A stretch of DNA of 35,429 nucleotides from Streptomyces sp. CBMA123 (lineage in GTDB: Bacteria > Actinomycetota > Actinomycetes > Streptomycetales > Streptomycetaceae): positions 1 to 35,429 of the forward strand of contig NZ_MECK01000623.1 in NCBI RefSeq assembly GCF_014596465.1, in the 5' to 3' direction. A program made the translations under genes and the position numbers. Position 1 is the first letter of the stretch. Each line of letters opens with the position of its first letter. Below are positions 1 through 7,408 of this stretch, in pieces. The notes beneath the pieces were generated by a model. It saw only the letters and a list, made by a program, of their open reading frames with translations. It searched no databases and was not told the DNA's origin.

Positions 1-25
1 CGACGGCCGGCACGGCGGGCCGAGG

Positions 26-1633
26 TCAGTCATCGCGCCCGGCCGCCTCGGTGATCCGGCCGCCGTGGCCACTGACGATCCTTCCGATGTTGTCGACCGA
101 GGTGTGGTCGTCGCCGGGGCCGTCGTCCCAGTAGGACGAGTGCGCGGTGAAGTCGGGAGACCCACCGTCCACGGCGAAGCGCCGGGCGCCGAAGTCCGCG
201 CCGGCCGGGTCCCTGGTGTACCAGCCGAGGTGGGAGATGTGGTCCCAGGAGGCGGCGCCGACGTAGGTGTGATCGGCCCCTACCGAGAACTCCGAGGCGT
301 GGAAGGCATCGGTGCCGGGGCTGCCGACGAGGACGACGTCGTCGGCGGCGATGCCGGCCGGTTTCCTCGCGGCGAGGCCGACCAGGAGGGAACCGAAGCT
401 GTGGCCCTCGGCCGTGACATGGGCCGGTGCTCCCTGGTGCGTGACGCGTTGTCCTTGGAGGAACGCGCGGTAGGCGTCGACGCCGCCCTGGGCGCGACTC
501 ATGTCGCCGGCTTCCGCGAAGCCGAGTGGCGCGTCGTACCCCAGCCAGGCGATGGATGCCGTGCTGCGTGTCGAGTCGGCCCGCTGGGCCGCGTGGTACA
601 CGGCCAGTGCCCGGTCCGCGTCACCGCCGCCGATGCGCCGCAGCGTGGTGCCCAGGCCGCCGACCAGCGAGGTGACGTCCTGGGCGGTGTCGGGGTTCCC
701 GAAGGAGAGGATGCCGCGGCCCTGTCCTTCCCTGCCGATGCCGAGCAGGAAGACCGGCGGTTCCGTCCCGTCGGTCCGGCGCAGCCGCTCGGCGATCCTG
801 CGGTACCCGTCCAGCTTCAGAGCGCCGTGCGGGTCGGACGACGGGCCGCCCTTCTCGTACGCGGCGATGAGTTTCGGCAGGAGGATCCGGTTGGCCTGGT
901 TCCTGGCGACGGCGGGGATGCCGTCGCGGTTGCCGACCAGGTCCGGATGCTCCTTGATGAGCCACTGCTGCTTGTCGGCGGGCAGTGCGCTCCACCAGGC
1001 GTTGACCTCGGTGGGCGACGCGTCGTCCTTGGGGACGCCGCCGAGCAGCAGCTCGTCCGGAGCGAGGGCCAGGTCGAGCCGGTCGCTGACGGCGGAGGCC
1101 GGGTCGAGGCCGGTGCCGTCCTGGGCGCGCTTGATGTAGTGCCGGAGTCGGGCGGCGATCGCCTGGTCGAGGGTGCCGGCCTCGGTGAGCGCGGTTGAGA
1201 TACGGGTGGCGAGTGCTGTGGCGGTGCGCTCGCAGCTCTTCCGGTACTCGGGGTCGTGCTGGTCGGCGTAGCTGCCGGGCGGCCAGGAGACGGCGCCGCG
1301 GGCGTCGACGGACATACCGGCCGTCTGCACGTCGGTCAGTGCCGTGCGCAGCGCGGATTGGGCGAGGGCCAGCGCGTCGGCTCCGGCGCGGATGCTCCGG
1401 CCGATCTGTCCGATCTCACTGTGGGCGGCCTTCAGCTCGCTGGTGCTGCGGCGCAGTGCCGGGCGGGCCGCGTCGGCGGAGGGCCCGGACCAACCGGCGG
1501 CCGCGATGCGGCCGTCGACGCCGTCGCGCCACGTGTCCAGGTGCTGTCCGAAGCAGCCGTGCAGCTTGTCGTAGGCGTCGGCGGCGGCGTACAGGTGGCT
1601 GAGGTCGCTGTCGCGCAGTGTGGCGAGGTCCAT
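26..1633 (-). CDS. DUF1023-type alpha/beta hydrolase
   Basis: A 535-residue protein with a two-part layout. The first ~170 residues are helical and contain a W-x-G turn (W48-S-G50), as in WXG100/ESX-like proteins. The second half is an alpha/beta hydrolase of the DUF1023 family: the segment VNAWWSALPADKQQ near residue 210 is typical, and the nucleophile elbow G-H-S-F-G puts the catalytic Ser at 412. No signal peptide is visible. The ATG start lies 12 bp after the stop of the EspC-like gene, with a G-rich ribosome site between them, so the two are probably one operon. DUF1023 proteins are usually uncharacterised esterase-like enzymes found beside ESX-type small proteins; the substrate is unknown. 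The N-terminal ESX-like region suggests export or a binding role for the neighbouring product (inference). Confidence 0.85.
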   Translation of the reverse strand: MDLATLRDSDLSHLYAAADAYDKLHGCFGQHLDTWRDGVDGRIAAAGWSGPSADAARPALRRSTSELKAAHSEIGQIGRSIRAGADALALAQSALRTALTDVQTAGMSVDARGAVSWPPGSYADQHDPEYRKSCERTATALATRISTALTEAGTLDQAIAARLRHYIKRAQDGTGLDPASAVSDRLDLALAPDELLLGGVPKDDASPTEVNAWWSALPADKQQWLIKEHPDLVGNRDGIPAVARNQANRILLPKLIAAYEKGGPSSDPHGALKLDGYRRIAERLRRTDGTEPPVFLLGIGREGQGRGILSFGNPDTAQDVTSLVGGLGTTLRRIGGGDADRALAVYHAAQRADSTRSTASIAWLGYDAPLGFAEAGDMSRAQGGVDAYRAFLQGQRVTHQGAPAHVTAEGHSFGSLLVGLAARKPAGIAADDVVLVGSPGTDAFHASEFSVGADHTYVGAASWDHISHLGWYTRDPAGADFGARRFAVDGGSPDFTAHSSYWDDGPGDDHTSVDNIGRIVSGHGGRITEAAGRDD

Positions 1634-1645
1634 GCGGTCGCCCCC

Positions 1646-2026
1646 CTAACCGAAGTGCAGGACGAAGTTCTGCTTCTGCTGTGCGGTCGGGCCGGCTGGG
1701 GCGGTACGGGTGTCCGGGCCGAACGCCGTGCTGATCCGCTGGTCGGTGCTCCCGTAGCCGAGGCCCGCGTCGATGAGGCCCTGGCCCTGCCGTCCCATCG
1801 TGGTGTGCAGGTCCGTCAGCAGGGTGTTCCAGACGGTGGTGCAGGTGCCGAGCGCGGTGCCGCACTGGAGCCCGGGCAGTCCGGCCGCGGACTGGTTCGA
1901 AGCGTCGAGCAGTGCTTTGAGTTCACCGGGGATCCGGCCGGCCGTTTCGACGGCGGTGCTCCCGGCCTGCCGGAGTTCGTCCGGGTCGACGTGGAAGCCC
2001 CCGCCGTTTTCCGGGTGGTCGGACAC
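1646..2026 (-). CDS. EspC-like type VII secretion target protein
   Basis: A 126-residue helical protein. It opens with a short flexible stretch and then the segment FHVDPDELRQAG, resembling the start of ESX-1 secretion-associated EspC-like proteins (DUF2580 / type VII secretion target family). The GTG start has a good AGGGGGA ribosome site six bases upstream. There is no Sec signal peptide, as expected for this family. It is first in a two-gene unit with the DUF1023 hydrolase, which suggests a secreted partner pair. No EccC-type ATPase is in the window, so the secretion machinery must lie elsewhere. The family call is from overall pattern, so moderate. Confidence 0.7.
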   Translation of the reverse strand: MSDHPENGGGFHVDPDELRQAGSTAVETAGRIPGELKALLDASNQSAAGLPGLQCGTALGTCTTVWNTLLTDLHTTMGRQGQGLIDAGLGYGSTDQRISTAFGPDTRTAPAGPTAQQKQNFVLHFG

Positions 2027-2112
2027 CGCGGTTCCCCCTCGGACCGAATGTCGTGCACGGATCGCCTTGCACTGTAGCGGAGTTGAGCACCATCCCGGGG
2101 CCCGGAAACGCC

Positions 2113-2145
2113 GACGGGCCCCTCCGGCAAGCGGAGGGGCCCGTC
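2113..2145. terminator. Intrinsic terminator-like hairpin after ahpD
   Basis: A perfect 14-bp stem (arms 2113-2126 and 2132-2145) with a 5-nt loop. It lies just beyond the ahpD stop on the minus strand and before the type VII gene promoter, so it should end ahpC-ahpD transcription. Confidence 0.8.
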
Positions 2146-2162
2146 AGGGGGTACGGGGTGCG

Positions 2163-2705
2163 TCAGGCGTTGACGGCGGCGAGGGCGGCCTCGGAGTCGA
2201 GGACGCCGGCCACGGCCTGCAGGACGGCGGCGATCTTCATCGAGGCCTGGATGACCTCGCGCTCGACGCCGGCCTTGCGCAGGACGGCCTCGTGCGAGTC
2301 GAGGCACTGGCCGCAGCCGTTGATGGCCGAGACGGCGAAGCACCAGAGCTCGAAGTCGATCTTCTCGACGCCCGGGGTGCCGATGATGTTCATCCGCAGA
2401 CCGGCCCGCATCGTGCTGTACTCCTTGTCGGAGAGCAGGTGCAGCGTCCGGTAGTAGACGTTGTTCATCCCCATGATCGCGGCCGCGCCCTTGGCGGCGG
2501 TGTACGCCTCCGGGGAGAGGTTGGCCTTGGCCTCGGGATCCAGCTCGCGGAGCAGGCCGGGGCTGCGGGTGGCCATCGCGCAGGACAGCACGGTGCCCCA
2601 GAGCTGCTGGGCGGGGAGGTCGGAGTTGCCGATGACCGAGCCCAGGTTGAGCTTGAGGTCCTTGGCGTAGTCCGGGAGGGCGGCCTTCAGGTCGTCGAGG
2701 GCCAT
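2163..2705 (-). CDS. ahpD: Alkyl hydroperoxide reductase AhpD (CxxC thiol reductase)
   Basis: A 180-residue AhpD-family protein, normal length. The catalytic signature is visible: Glu119, Cys131-Gly-Gln-Cys134 and His138, one residue offset from the M. tuberculosis enzyme (Glu118, Cys130, Cys133, His137). In actinobacteria AhpD reduces the oxidised peroxiredoxin AhpC, taking electrons from the lipoamide/dihydrolipoamide system in the cytosol. The ATG is 3 bp after the ahpC stop, so the two are translated from one message. The divergent oxyR gene points to control by peroxide. A strong hairpin follows the stop. Confidence 0.96.
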   Translation of the reverse strand: MALDDLKAALPDYAKDLKLNLGSVIGNSDLPAQQLWGTVLSCAMATRSPGLLRELDPEAKANLSPEAYTAAKGAAAIMGMNNVYYRTLHLLSDKEYSTMRAGLRMNIIGTPGVEKIDFELWCFAVSAINGCGQCLDSHEAVLRKAGVEREVIQASMKIAAVLQAVAGVLDSEAALAAVNA

Positions 2706-2708
2706 GGG

Positions 2709-3260
2709 TCAGCCCGCCAGCAGGGCCTGGGCGTCGAGGGTGTCCTCGCCCTTGGTCCAGTTGCACGGGCACAGCTCGTCGGTCTGCAGGGCGTCCAGCA
2801 CCCGCAGGACCTCCTTGGGGTTACGGCCGACGGAGCCGGCGGTGACCATGACGAACTGGATCTCGTTGTTCGGGTCGACGATGAACACGGCGCGCTGGGC
2901 GGTGCCGTCCTCGCCCTCGACGCCGCAGGCGCGCATCAGGTCGTGCTTGATGTCGGCCAGCATCGGGAAGGGCAGGTCGCGCAGGTCCTTGTGGTCCTTG
3001 CGCCAGGCGTGGTGCACGAACTCGGAGTCGCCGGAGACGCCGAGGATCTGGGCGTCACGGTCGGCGAACTCGTCGTTCAGCTTGCCGAACGCGGCGATCT
3101 CGGTCGGGCAGACGAAGGTGAAGTCCATCGGCCAGAAGAAGACGATCTTCCACTTGCCCTCGTAGGTCTTGTGGTCGATGTCGGCGAAGGCGCTCGCGGC
3201 CTCCAGGTCGACGCAGGCCTTGAGGTCGAACTCGGGGAACTTGTCACCGATCGTGAGCAC
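2709..3260 (-). CDS. ahpC: Alkyl hydroperoxide reductase AhpC (peroxiredoxin)
   Basis: A typical 2-Cys peroxiredoxin of 183 residues from a GTG start (3258-3260), preceded six bases upstream by GGAGAA. The peroxidatic Cys51 sits in DFTFVCPTE. The C-terminal C164-P-C166 supplies the resolving cysteine, as in the actinobacterial AhpC class. It reduces H2O2, alkyl hydroperoxides and peroxynitrite in the cytosol and is recycled by AhpD. The reading frame stays open upstream to 3332, but that extension is low-complexity, lies in the promoter region and lacks the family's usual MLTVGDKFP-like beginning, so I reject it. Likely regulated by the divergent OxyR. Confidence 0.96.
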   Translation of the reverse strand: MLTIGDKFPEFDLKACVDLEAASAFADIDHKTYEGKWKIVFFWPMDFTFVCPTEIAAFGKLNDEFADRDAQILGVSGDSEFVHHAWRKDHKDLRDLPFPMLADIKHDLMRACGVEGEDGTAQRAVFIVDPNNEIQFVMVTAGSVGRNPKEVLRVLDALQTDELCPCNWTKGEDTLDAQALLAG

Positions 3261-3340
3261 GTGCGCTTCTCCAGAACATGAGACTGCGGGGAGTTTTGTC
3301 CGGATTCCGGACACGAACCCACCATTCCACATCGTGGACT

Positions 3341-3388
3341 GATCAGGGAAATAGCTACACTGGATGTGTCTGATCGGAGATTGCTATC
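3341..3388. promoter_or_regulatory. Divergent ahpC/oxyR promoter with candidate OxyR site
   Basis: The ahpC-oxyR gap contains an AT-richer patch with several inverted elements: GATCAG (3341-3346) against CTGATC (3370-3375), and ATAG (3351-3354) against CTAT (3384-3387). TACACT at 3356-3361 is a plausible -10 for the oxyR direction. LysR regulators usually bind such dyads between divergent genes. The exact site is inferred. Confidence 0.5.
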
Positions 3389-3469
3389 AATACCGAATCG
3401 CCCACGTCGCGGCCCGGCTCCCGCAGGGGCGCCGCCGCCAAACCCGAGCCGACTGTGGGGAGCACCACA

Positions 3470-4405
3470 GTGCGCAGTCCGCGCACCCCGACGGTCGCCC
3501 AGCTCAGGGCCTTCGTCGCGGTGGCCGAGCACCGGCACTTCCGGGAGGCCGCCGCCGCGACCGGGACCAGCCAGCCGGCGCTGTCCGGGGCGGTCGCGGC
3601 GCTGGAGGAGTCGCTGGGTGCCCAACTGGTCGAGCGTACGACGCGCAAGGTGATCGTCACTCCCCTGGGGGAGCGCGTGCACGCGCACGCGCGCCGGGTG
3701 CTCGCCTCGCTGCAGGCCCTCACGGAGGAGGTCGAGGCCGCCCGCCGTCCGTTCACCGGACCGCTGCACCTCGGGGTGATCCCGACCGTCGCGCCGTACC
3801 TGCTGCCCATCGTGCTGCGGCTGGTCCGCGACCGCTTCCCGGAGCTGGAGCCGCACGTCCACGAGGAGCGCACCCCCTCGCTGCTGGAGGGCCTGGCCGC
3901 CGGGCGGCTGGACGTCCTGCTGCTCGCGCTCCCGGCCGGCGGTTCCTCGCCGACCCGGGACATCCCGCTGTTCGACGAGGACTTCGTCCTGGTCACCCCG
4001 CCCGAGCACCCGCTCGCCGGGCGGACCGACGTCCCGCGCGACGTGCTGCTCGACCTGGACGTGCTGCTGCTGGAGGAGGGCCACTGCCTGCGCGACCAGG
4101 CCCTCGACATCTGCCGGGAGGTCGGCGCCGACCCGGCCGGCTCCACCACCCGCGCGGCGGGCCTGTCCACCCTGGTCCAGCTCGTCGCCGGGGGCCTCGG
4201 GGTGACCCTGCTGCCCGCCACCGCGCTGGACGTCGAGGCCGGGCGCACCGACCGGCTGGCCGCCGTCCGCTTCGCCGATCCGGCGCCGGGCCGCCGGATC
4301 GGGCTGGCCACCCGGCCGGGTTCGGCCCGCAGCGCCGAGTACGAGCGCTTCGGTGCGGCGCTGCGCGAGGTGCTGGCCGAACTGCCGGTCCGGATCGCCG
4401 AATAG
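3470..4405 (+). CDS. oxyR: Peroxide-sensing LysR-type regulator OxyR
   Basis: LysR-type regulator, 311 residues from GTG 3470. An N-terminal winged HTH (LRAFVAVAEHRHFREAAAATG...) is followed by the substrate-like regulatory domain. The redox switch is clear: GHCLRDQALDIC holds Cys206 and Cys215, nine residues apart as in E. coli OxyR Cys199/Cys208, where peroxide drives disulfide formation. I chose GTG 3470 because GGGGAG lies seven bases upstream; GTG 3455 in the same frame is an alternative and adds five residues. Divergent from ahpC-ahpD, its classic target. It converges with the TetR gene, only 9 bp away, with no obvious terminator between. Confidence 0.95.
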   Translation: MRSPRTPTVAQLRAFVAVAEHRHFREAAAATGTSQPALSGAVAALEESLGAQLVERTTRKVIVTPLGERVHAHARRVLASLQALTEEVEAARRPFTGPLHLGVIPTVAPYLLPIVLRLVRDRFPELEPHVHEERTPSLLEGLAAGRLDVLLLALPAGGSSPTRDIPLFDEDFVLVTPPEHPLAGRTDVPRDVLLDLDVLLLEEGHCLRDQALDICREVGADPAGSTTRAAGLSTLVQLVAGGLGVTLLPATALDVEAGRTDRLAAVRFADPAPGRRIGLATRPGSARSAEYERFGAALREVLAELPVRIAE

Positions 4406-4414
4406 GGCCTTCGT

Positions 4415-5038
4415 CTAGCCCGCTGCCGGCGCGCCGAGGCAGAGCCCGACCGTGGTCGCCACCAGCAGGTCCAGCGCCGCCAGGGTCTCCGGGTCGGGAC
4501 GTTCGCCCGGGTGGCGCCGGATCAGGTGGCGGGCCGTCAGCCCGTCGAAGCCGGCGAGGAAGTGGGCGGCGATCCGGTCGGCGGGCAGGGCGAGGGTCAG
4601 CCCGTGGGCGGCGGTGAGGGTGGCGAGCATCTCGGTGGCGGTGCCCTCCATGGCGCGCTGCAGCCCGAGCATGATCTCCCGGACGTCCGGGTCGCGCATC
4701 GCCAGCGTCTGGAACTCGCTGAGCAGGACGCAGCGCCCGTCCTCGCCGGTGGCGGCGTCCCAGAGTGCGTGCACGAGGGTGCGGACCTGTTCGCCGAACG
4801 GGCCGTCGCCGGGGGAGGCGGCGCGCACCTGGTCGATGAACTGGGCGGTCACCTCCTCGACGACGGCCCGGTAGAGGTCCTTCTTGGTGCCGAAGGTGTA
4901 GTGCACCGTCGCCTGGGCAACGCCCAGCTCGGCCGCGATCGCGCGGGTGCTGCCGGCCGAGATTCCCTCCCGGGTCATCAGGTCGATCGCGGCCCGGACC
5001 AGCTGGGGTCGGCGTTCGGAGGCGGGGACATGAGCCAT
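4415..5038 (-). CDS. TetR/AcrR-family transcriptional repressor
   Basis: A 207-residue TetR-family protein. Residues ~10-55 form the HTH (RAIAAELGVAQATVHYTFGTKKDLY); the rest is an all-helical ligand-binding/dimer domain. TACCCT (5045-5050) ends six bases before the ATG with no Shine-Dalgarno sequence, suggesting a leaderless message. It is divergent from an MMPL exporter, and the gap holds a perfect palindrome. The standard arrangement would be a repressor that silences the exporter and itself until a lipophilic substrate binds; the ligand is not predictable. Confidence 0.93.
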   Translation of the reverse strand: MAHVPASERRPQLVRAAIDLMTREGISAGSTRAIAAELGVAQATVHYTFGTKKDLYRAVVEEVTAQFIDQVRAASPGDGPFGEQVRTLVHALWDAATGEDGRCVLLSEFQTLAMRDPDVREIMLGLQRAMEGTATEMLATLTAAHGLTLALPADRIAAHFLAGFDGLTARHLIRRHPGERPDPETLAALDLLVATTVGLCLGAPAAG

Positions 5039-5090
5039 TCAGCCAGGGTAGCGCCATGGTCGGGCAACTGTGTCGACCGATTGGATCGGT

Positions 5091-5114
5091 CAACTTTGTC
5101 ACCTGACAAAGTTG
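5091..5114. promoter_or_regulatory. TetR operator: perfect 24-bp palindrome
   Basis: Arms CAACTTTGTCA (5091-5101) and its exact complement (5104-5114) flank a 2-bp centre. The right-hand promoter reads TTGTCA (5096-5101), 17 bp, TACCGT (5119-5124), so the -35 box lies inside the palindrome. A second small dyad, ACCGAT/ATCGGT, lies just left at 5076-5090. Binding would block exporter transcription. Confidence 0.8.
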
Positions 5115-5183
5115 GGTCTACCGTGGGACGGGTTCGCTCAGGCCACCCGCCTGTCCGCCGACCGCACCACGAGGGGTCAGACC

Positions 5184-7367
5184 TTGGCCACGTACCTGTA
5201 CCGACTGGGCCGCCACTGCTTCCGGAGAAGGCGCGCCGTGCTGGCCGTCTGGATCGCGCTGCTGATCGCCATCGGCGGGGCCGCGGGCGCCTTCGCGGGC
5301 AAGACCAGCGACGAGTTCAAGGTCCCGGGCACCGAGGCGCAGGCCACCCTGGACCGGATCAAGGGCACCTTCCCCGAGCAGGGCCACGGCTCCGCCCAGG
5401 TGGTCTTCGCCGCCGGGGCGCCCGGCGGCCTCACCTCGCCCGAGGCGGGCAAGGCGGTCGGCGAGGCCGTCGCCCGGATCGCCCACGTCCCCGGCGTGGC
5501 CGCGGTGCCCGACCCGTACGCCACCGGCGCCGTCTCCCCGGACGGCAAGGTCGCGATCGCGCTGGTCTCCTTCGACCACAAGCTCGCCGACGTCACCGAC
5601 CGGCAGCGCGACGCGGTCAGGGCCGCCGCCGAGCCGGCCCGCGCGGCCGGCCTGGAGGTGGCCTTCGGCGGCGACGCGTACAACAAGTTCGCCCAGATCG
5701 AGGGCGGCTCCGAGGCGATCGGCCTGGTGGTGGCCGGGGTGGTCCTGGTGATCACCCTCGGCACCCTGGTCGCGGCCGGGCTGCCGCTGCTGACCGCGCT
5801 GGTCGGCGTCGCCGTCGCGATGGCCGCACTGCTGGCGCTGACCGGCTCCTTCGAGATCATCACCACCGCCCCGGTGCTGGCGCTGATGGTCGGCCTCGCG
5901 GTCGGCATCGACTACGCGCTGTTCATCCTGTTCCGCTACCGCCGCCACCTGGACGAGGGCCTGGAGCCGGAGGAGTCCGCCGCCCGGGCCACCGCCACGG
6001 CCGGCAGCGCCGTCGTCTTCGCCGGTCTGACCGTGGTCGTGGCGCTCGCCGGACTGGCCGTCGCCGGCGTCCCGTTCCTCACCGTGATGGGCCTGGCCGC
6101 CTCCGGCGCCGTCGTGGTGGCCGTCCTGGTCGCGATCACGCTGCTGCCCGCGGTGCTCGGCTTCACCGGCCGCGCGATCGACCGGCTGCCGATCTGGAAG
6201 CGGGCGCTGACCACCCACGGCAAGATCACCCTGGGTGAGCGCTGGGCCCGCTTCGTGGTCCGCCGCCCGCTGCCCGTCCTGCTGGTCGGCCTGGCCGGGC
6301 TGGGCACCATGGCGGTGCCCGCCGCGAGCCTGAACCTCGGCCTGCCGGGCGGCGGTTCACAGGCCGTCGGGACGGACGCCCGCACGGCGTACGACCTGGT
6401 CAGCGACGGCTTCGGCCCCGGCTTCAACGCGCCGCTGGTGGTGGTCGTGGACGCCCACGGCACGCCGAAGCCGGAGCAGGCGGTGCACGAGGTGGCCGGC
6501 CGGCTGCAGGGCCTTAAGGGCGTGCAGACCCTGCTGCCGCCGAAGATCGACCGGGCCGGTGGCACCGCCCTGGTGCCGGTCATCCCGAAGACCGGCCCGG
6601 ACGACAAGGCCACCGCGGCACTGGTCGGCGAGATCCGCGACCAGCGTGACGGGCTCAGGGCGGCGACCGGCGCGAGCATCGCCGTCACCGGCACCACCGC
6701 CGCCAACATCGACGTCTCCGCCAAGCTCGGCCAGGCGCTGCCGCCGTTCGTCGCGGTGATCGTCGGCATCGCCCTGGTGCTGCTCGCGCTGGCCTTCCGC
6801 TCGGTGCTGGTGCCGCTCAAGGCGGTGCTGGGCTTCCTGCTCAGCATCCTGGCCTCGCTCGGCGCGGTGGTCGCGGTCTACCAGTGGGGCTGGCTGGACG
6901 GCCTGATCGACGTGCCGAAGGTCGGCCCGGTGGTCAGCTTCGTGCCGATCCTGCTGATCGGCGTGCTGTTCGGGCTGGCGATGGACTACGAACTGTTCCT
7001 GGTCTCCGGGATGAAGGAGCAGTACGTCCACGGCAAGGCGCCGCGCGAGGCGGTCGTCGGCGGGGTCAAGGGCGGCGCCCGGGTGGTGACGGCGGCCGCG
7101 CTGATCATGATCTCGGTGTTCGGCGCCTTCGTCCTCGGGCACGACCCGATCGTCCAGCCGATCGGCTTCGCCCTCGCGGTGGGCGTGCTGGTGGACGCCT
7201 TCGTGGTGCGGATGGCGCTGGTGCCGGCCGCGATGGCGCTGTTCGGCAGGGCGGCCTGGTGGTTCCCGAAGCGGCTGGAGAAGGTCGTGCCGAAGGTCGA
7301 CATGGAGGGCGAGCAGCTGATCGCCCGGCTGGAGGGCGAGCAGGCGAAGGAGCCCGTGAAGGTGTGA
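5184..7367 (+). CDS. MMPL-family (RND superfamily) membrane transporter
   Basis: A 727-residue MmpL-like transporter with the usual duplicated layout: a first membrane helix (about residues 18-38), a large extracytoplasmic loop, a block of helices, then a second copy. The paired charge-relay motifs are present: GIDYALF (Asp243-Tyr244) and AMDYELF (Asp601-Tyr602), used for proton coupling. Such proteins export lipids or hydrophobic compounds. I chose the TTG start at 5184, with GAGGGG seven bases upstream. A longer frame begins at GTG 5070, but it would run through the TetR palindrome and promoter, so it is rejected. Likely repressed by the divergent TetR protein. A strong hairpin follows the stop. 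Confidence 0.93.
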   Translation: MATYLYRLGRHCFRRRRAVLAVWIALLIAIGGAAGAFAGKTSDEFKVPGTEAQATLDRIKGTFPEQGHGSAQVVFAAGAPGGLTSPEAGKAVGEAVARIAHVPGVAAVPDPYATGAVSPDGKVAIALVSFDHKLADVTDRQRDAVRAAAEPARAAGLEVAFGGDAYNKFAQIEGGSEAIGLVVAGVVLVITLGTLVAAGLPLLTALVGVAVAMAALLALTGSFEIITTAPVLALMVGLAVGIDYALFILFRYRRHLDEGLEPEESAARATATAGSAVVFAGLTVVVALAGLAVAGVPFLTVMGLAASGAVVVAVLVAITLLPAVLGFTGRAIDRLPIWKRALTTHGKITLGERWARFVVRRPLPVLLVGLAGLGTMAVPAASLNLGLPGGGSQAVGTDARTAYDLVSDGFGPGFNAPLVVVVDAHGTPKPEQAVHEVAGRLQGLKGVQTLLPPKIDRAGGTALVPVIPKTGPDDKATAALVGEIRDQRDGLRAATGASIAVTGTTAANIDVSAKLGQALPPFVAVIVGIALVLLALAFRSVLVPLKAVLGFLLSILASLGAVVAVYQWGWLDGLIDVPKVGPVVSFVPILLIGVLFGLAMDYELFLVSGMKEQYVHGKAPREAVVGGVKGGARVVTAAALIMISVFGAFVLGHDPIVQPIGFALAVGVLVDAFVVRMALVPAAMALFGRAAWWFPKRLEKVVPKVDMEGEQLIARLEGEQAKEPVKV

Positions 7368-7372
7368 CGTCC

Positions 7373-7407
7373 GGGGTGCCCGGTGGGGTCGCCCCACCGG
7401 GCACCCC
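7373..7407. terminator. Bidirectional terminator hairpin
   Basis: A perfect 16-bp stem (7373-7388 with 7392-7407) and 3-nt loop, between the converging MMPL and SpoIIE-type genes. It ends 1 bp before the SpoIIE-type stop codon. Confidence 0.85.
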
Positions 7408-7408
7408 G

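Noticed and set aside
65..1198. Long plus-strand open frame opposite the DUF1023 gene
   Set aside because: Gly/Val/Arg-rich translation with no domain; a mirror frame of the high-GC minus-strand gene. The same holds for long mirror frames such as 15948-17399, 12147-13607 and 22220-23710.
5070..5183. Upstream GTG extension of the MMPL gene
   Set aside because: It would translate the TetR palindrome and the promoter; TTG 5184 has a proper ribosome site and a typical MmpL beginning.
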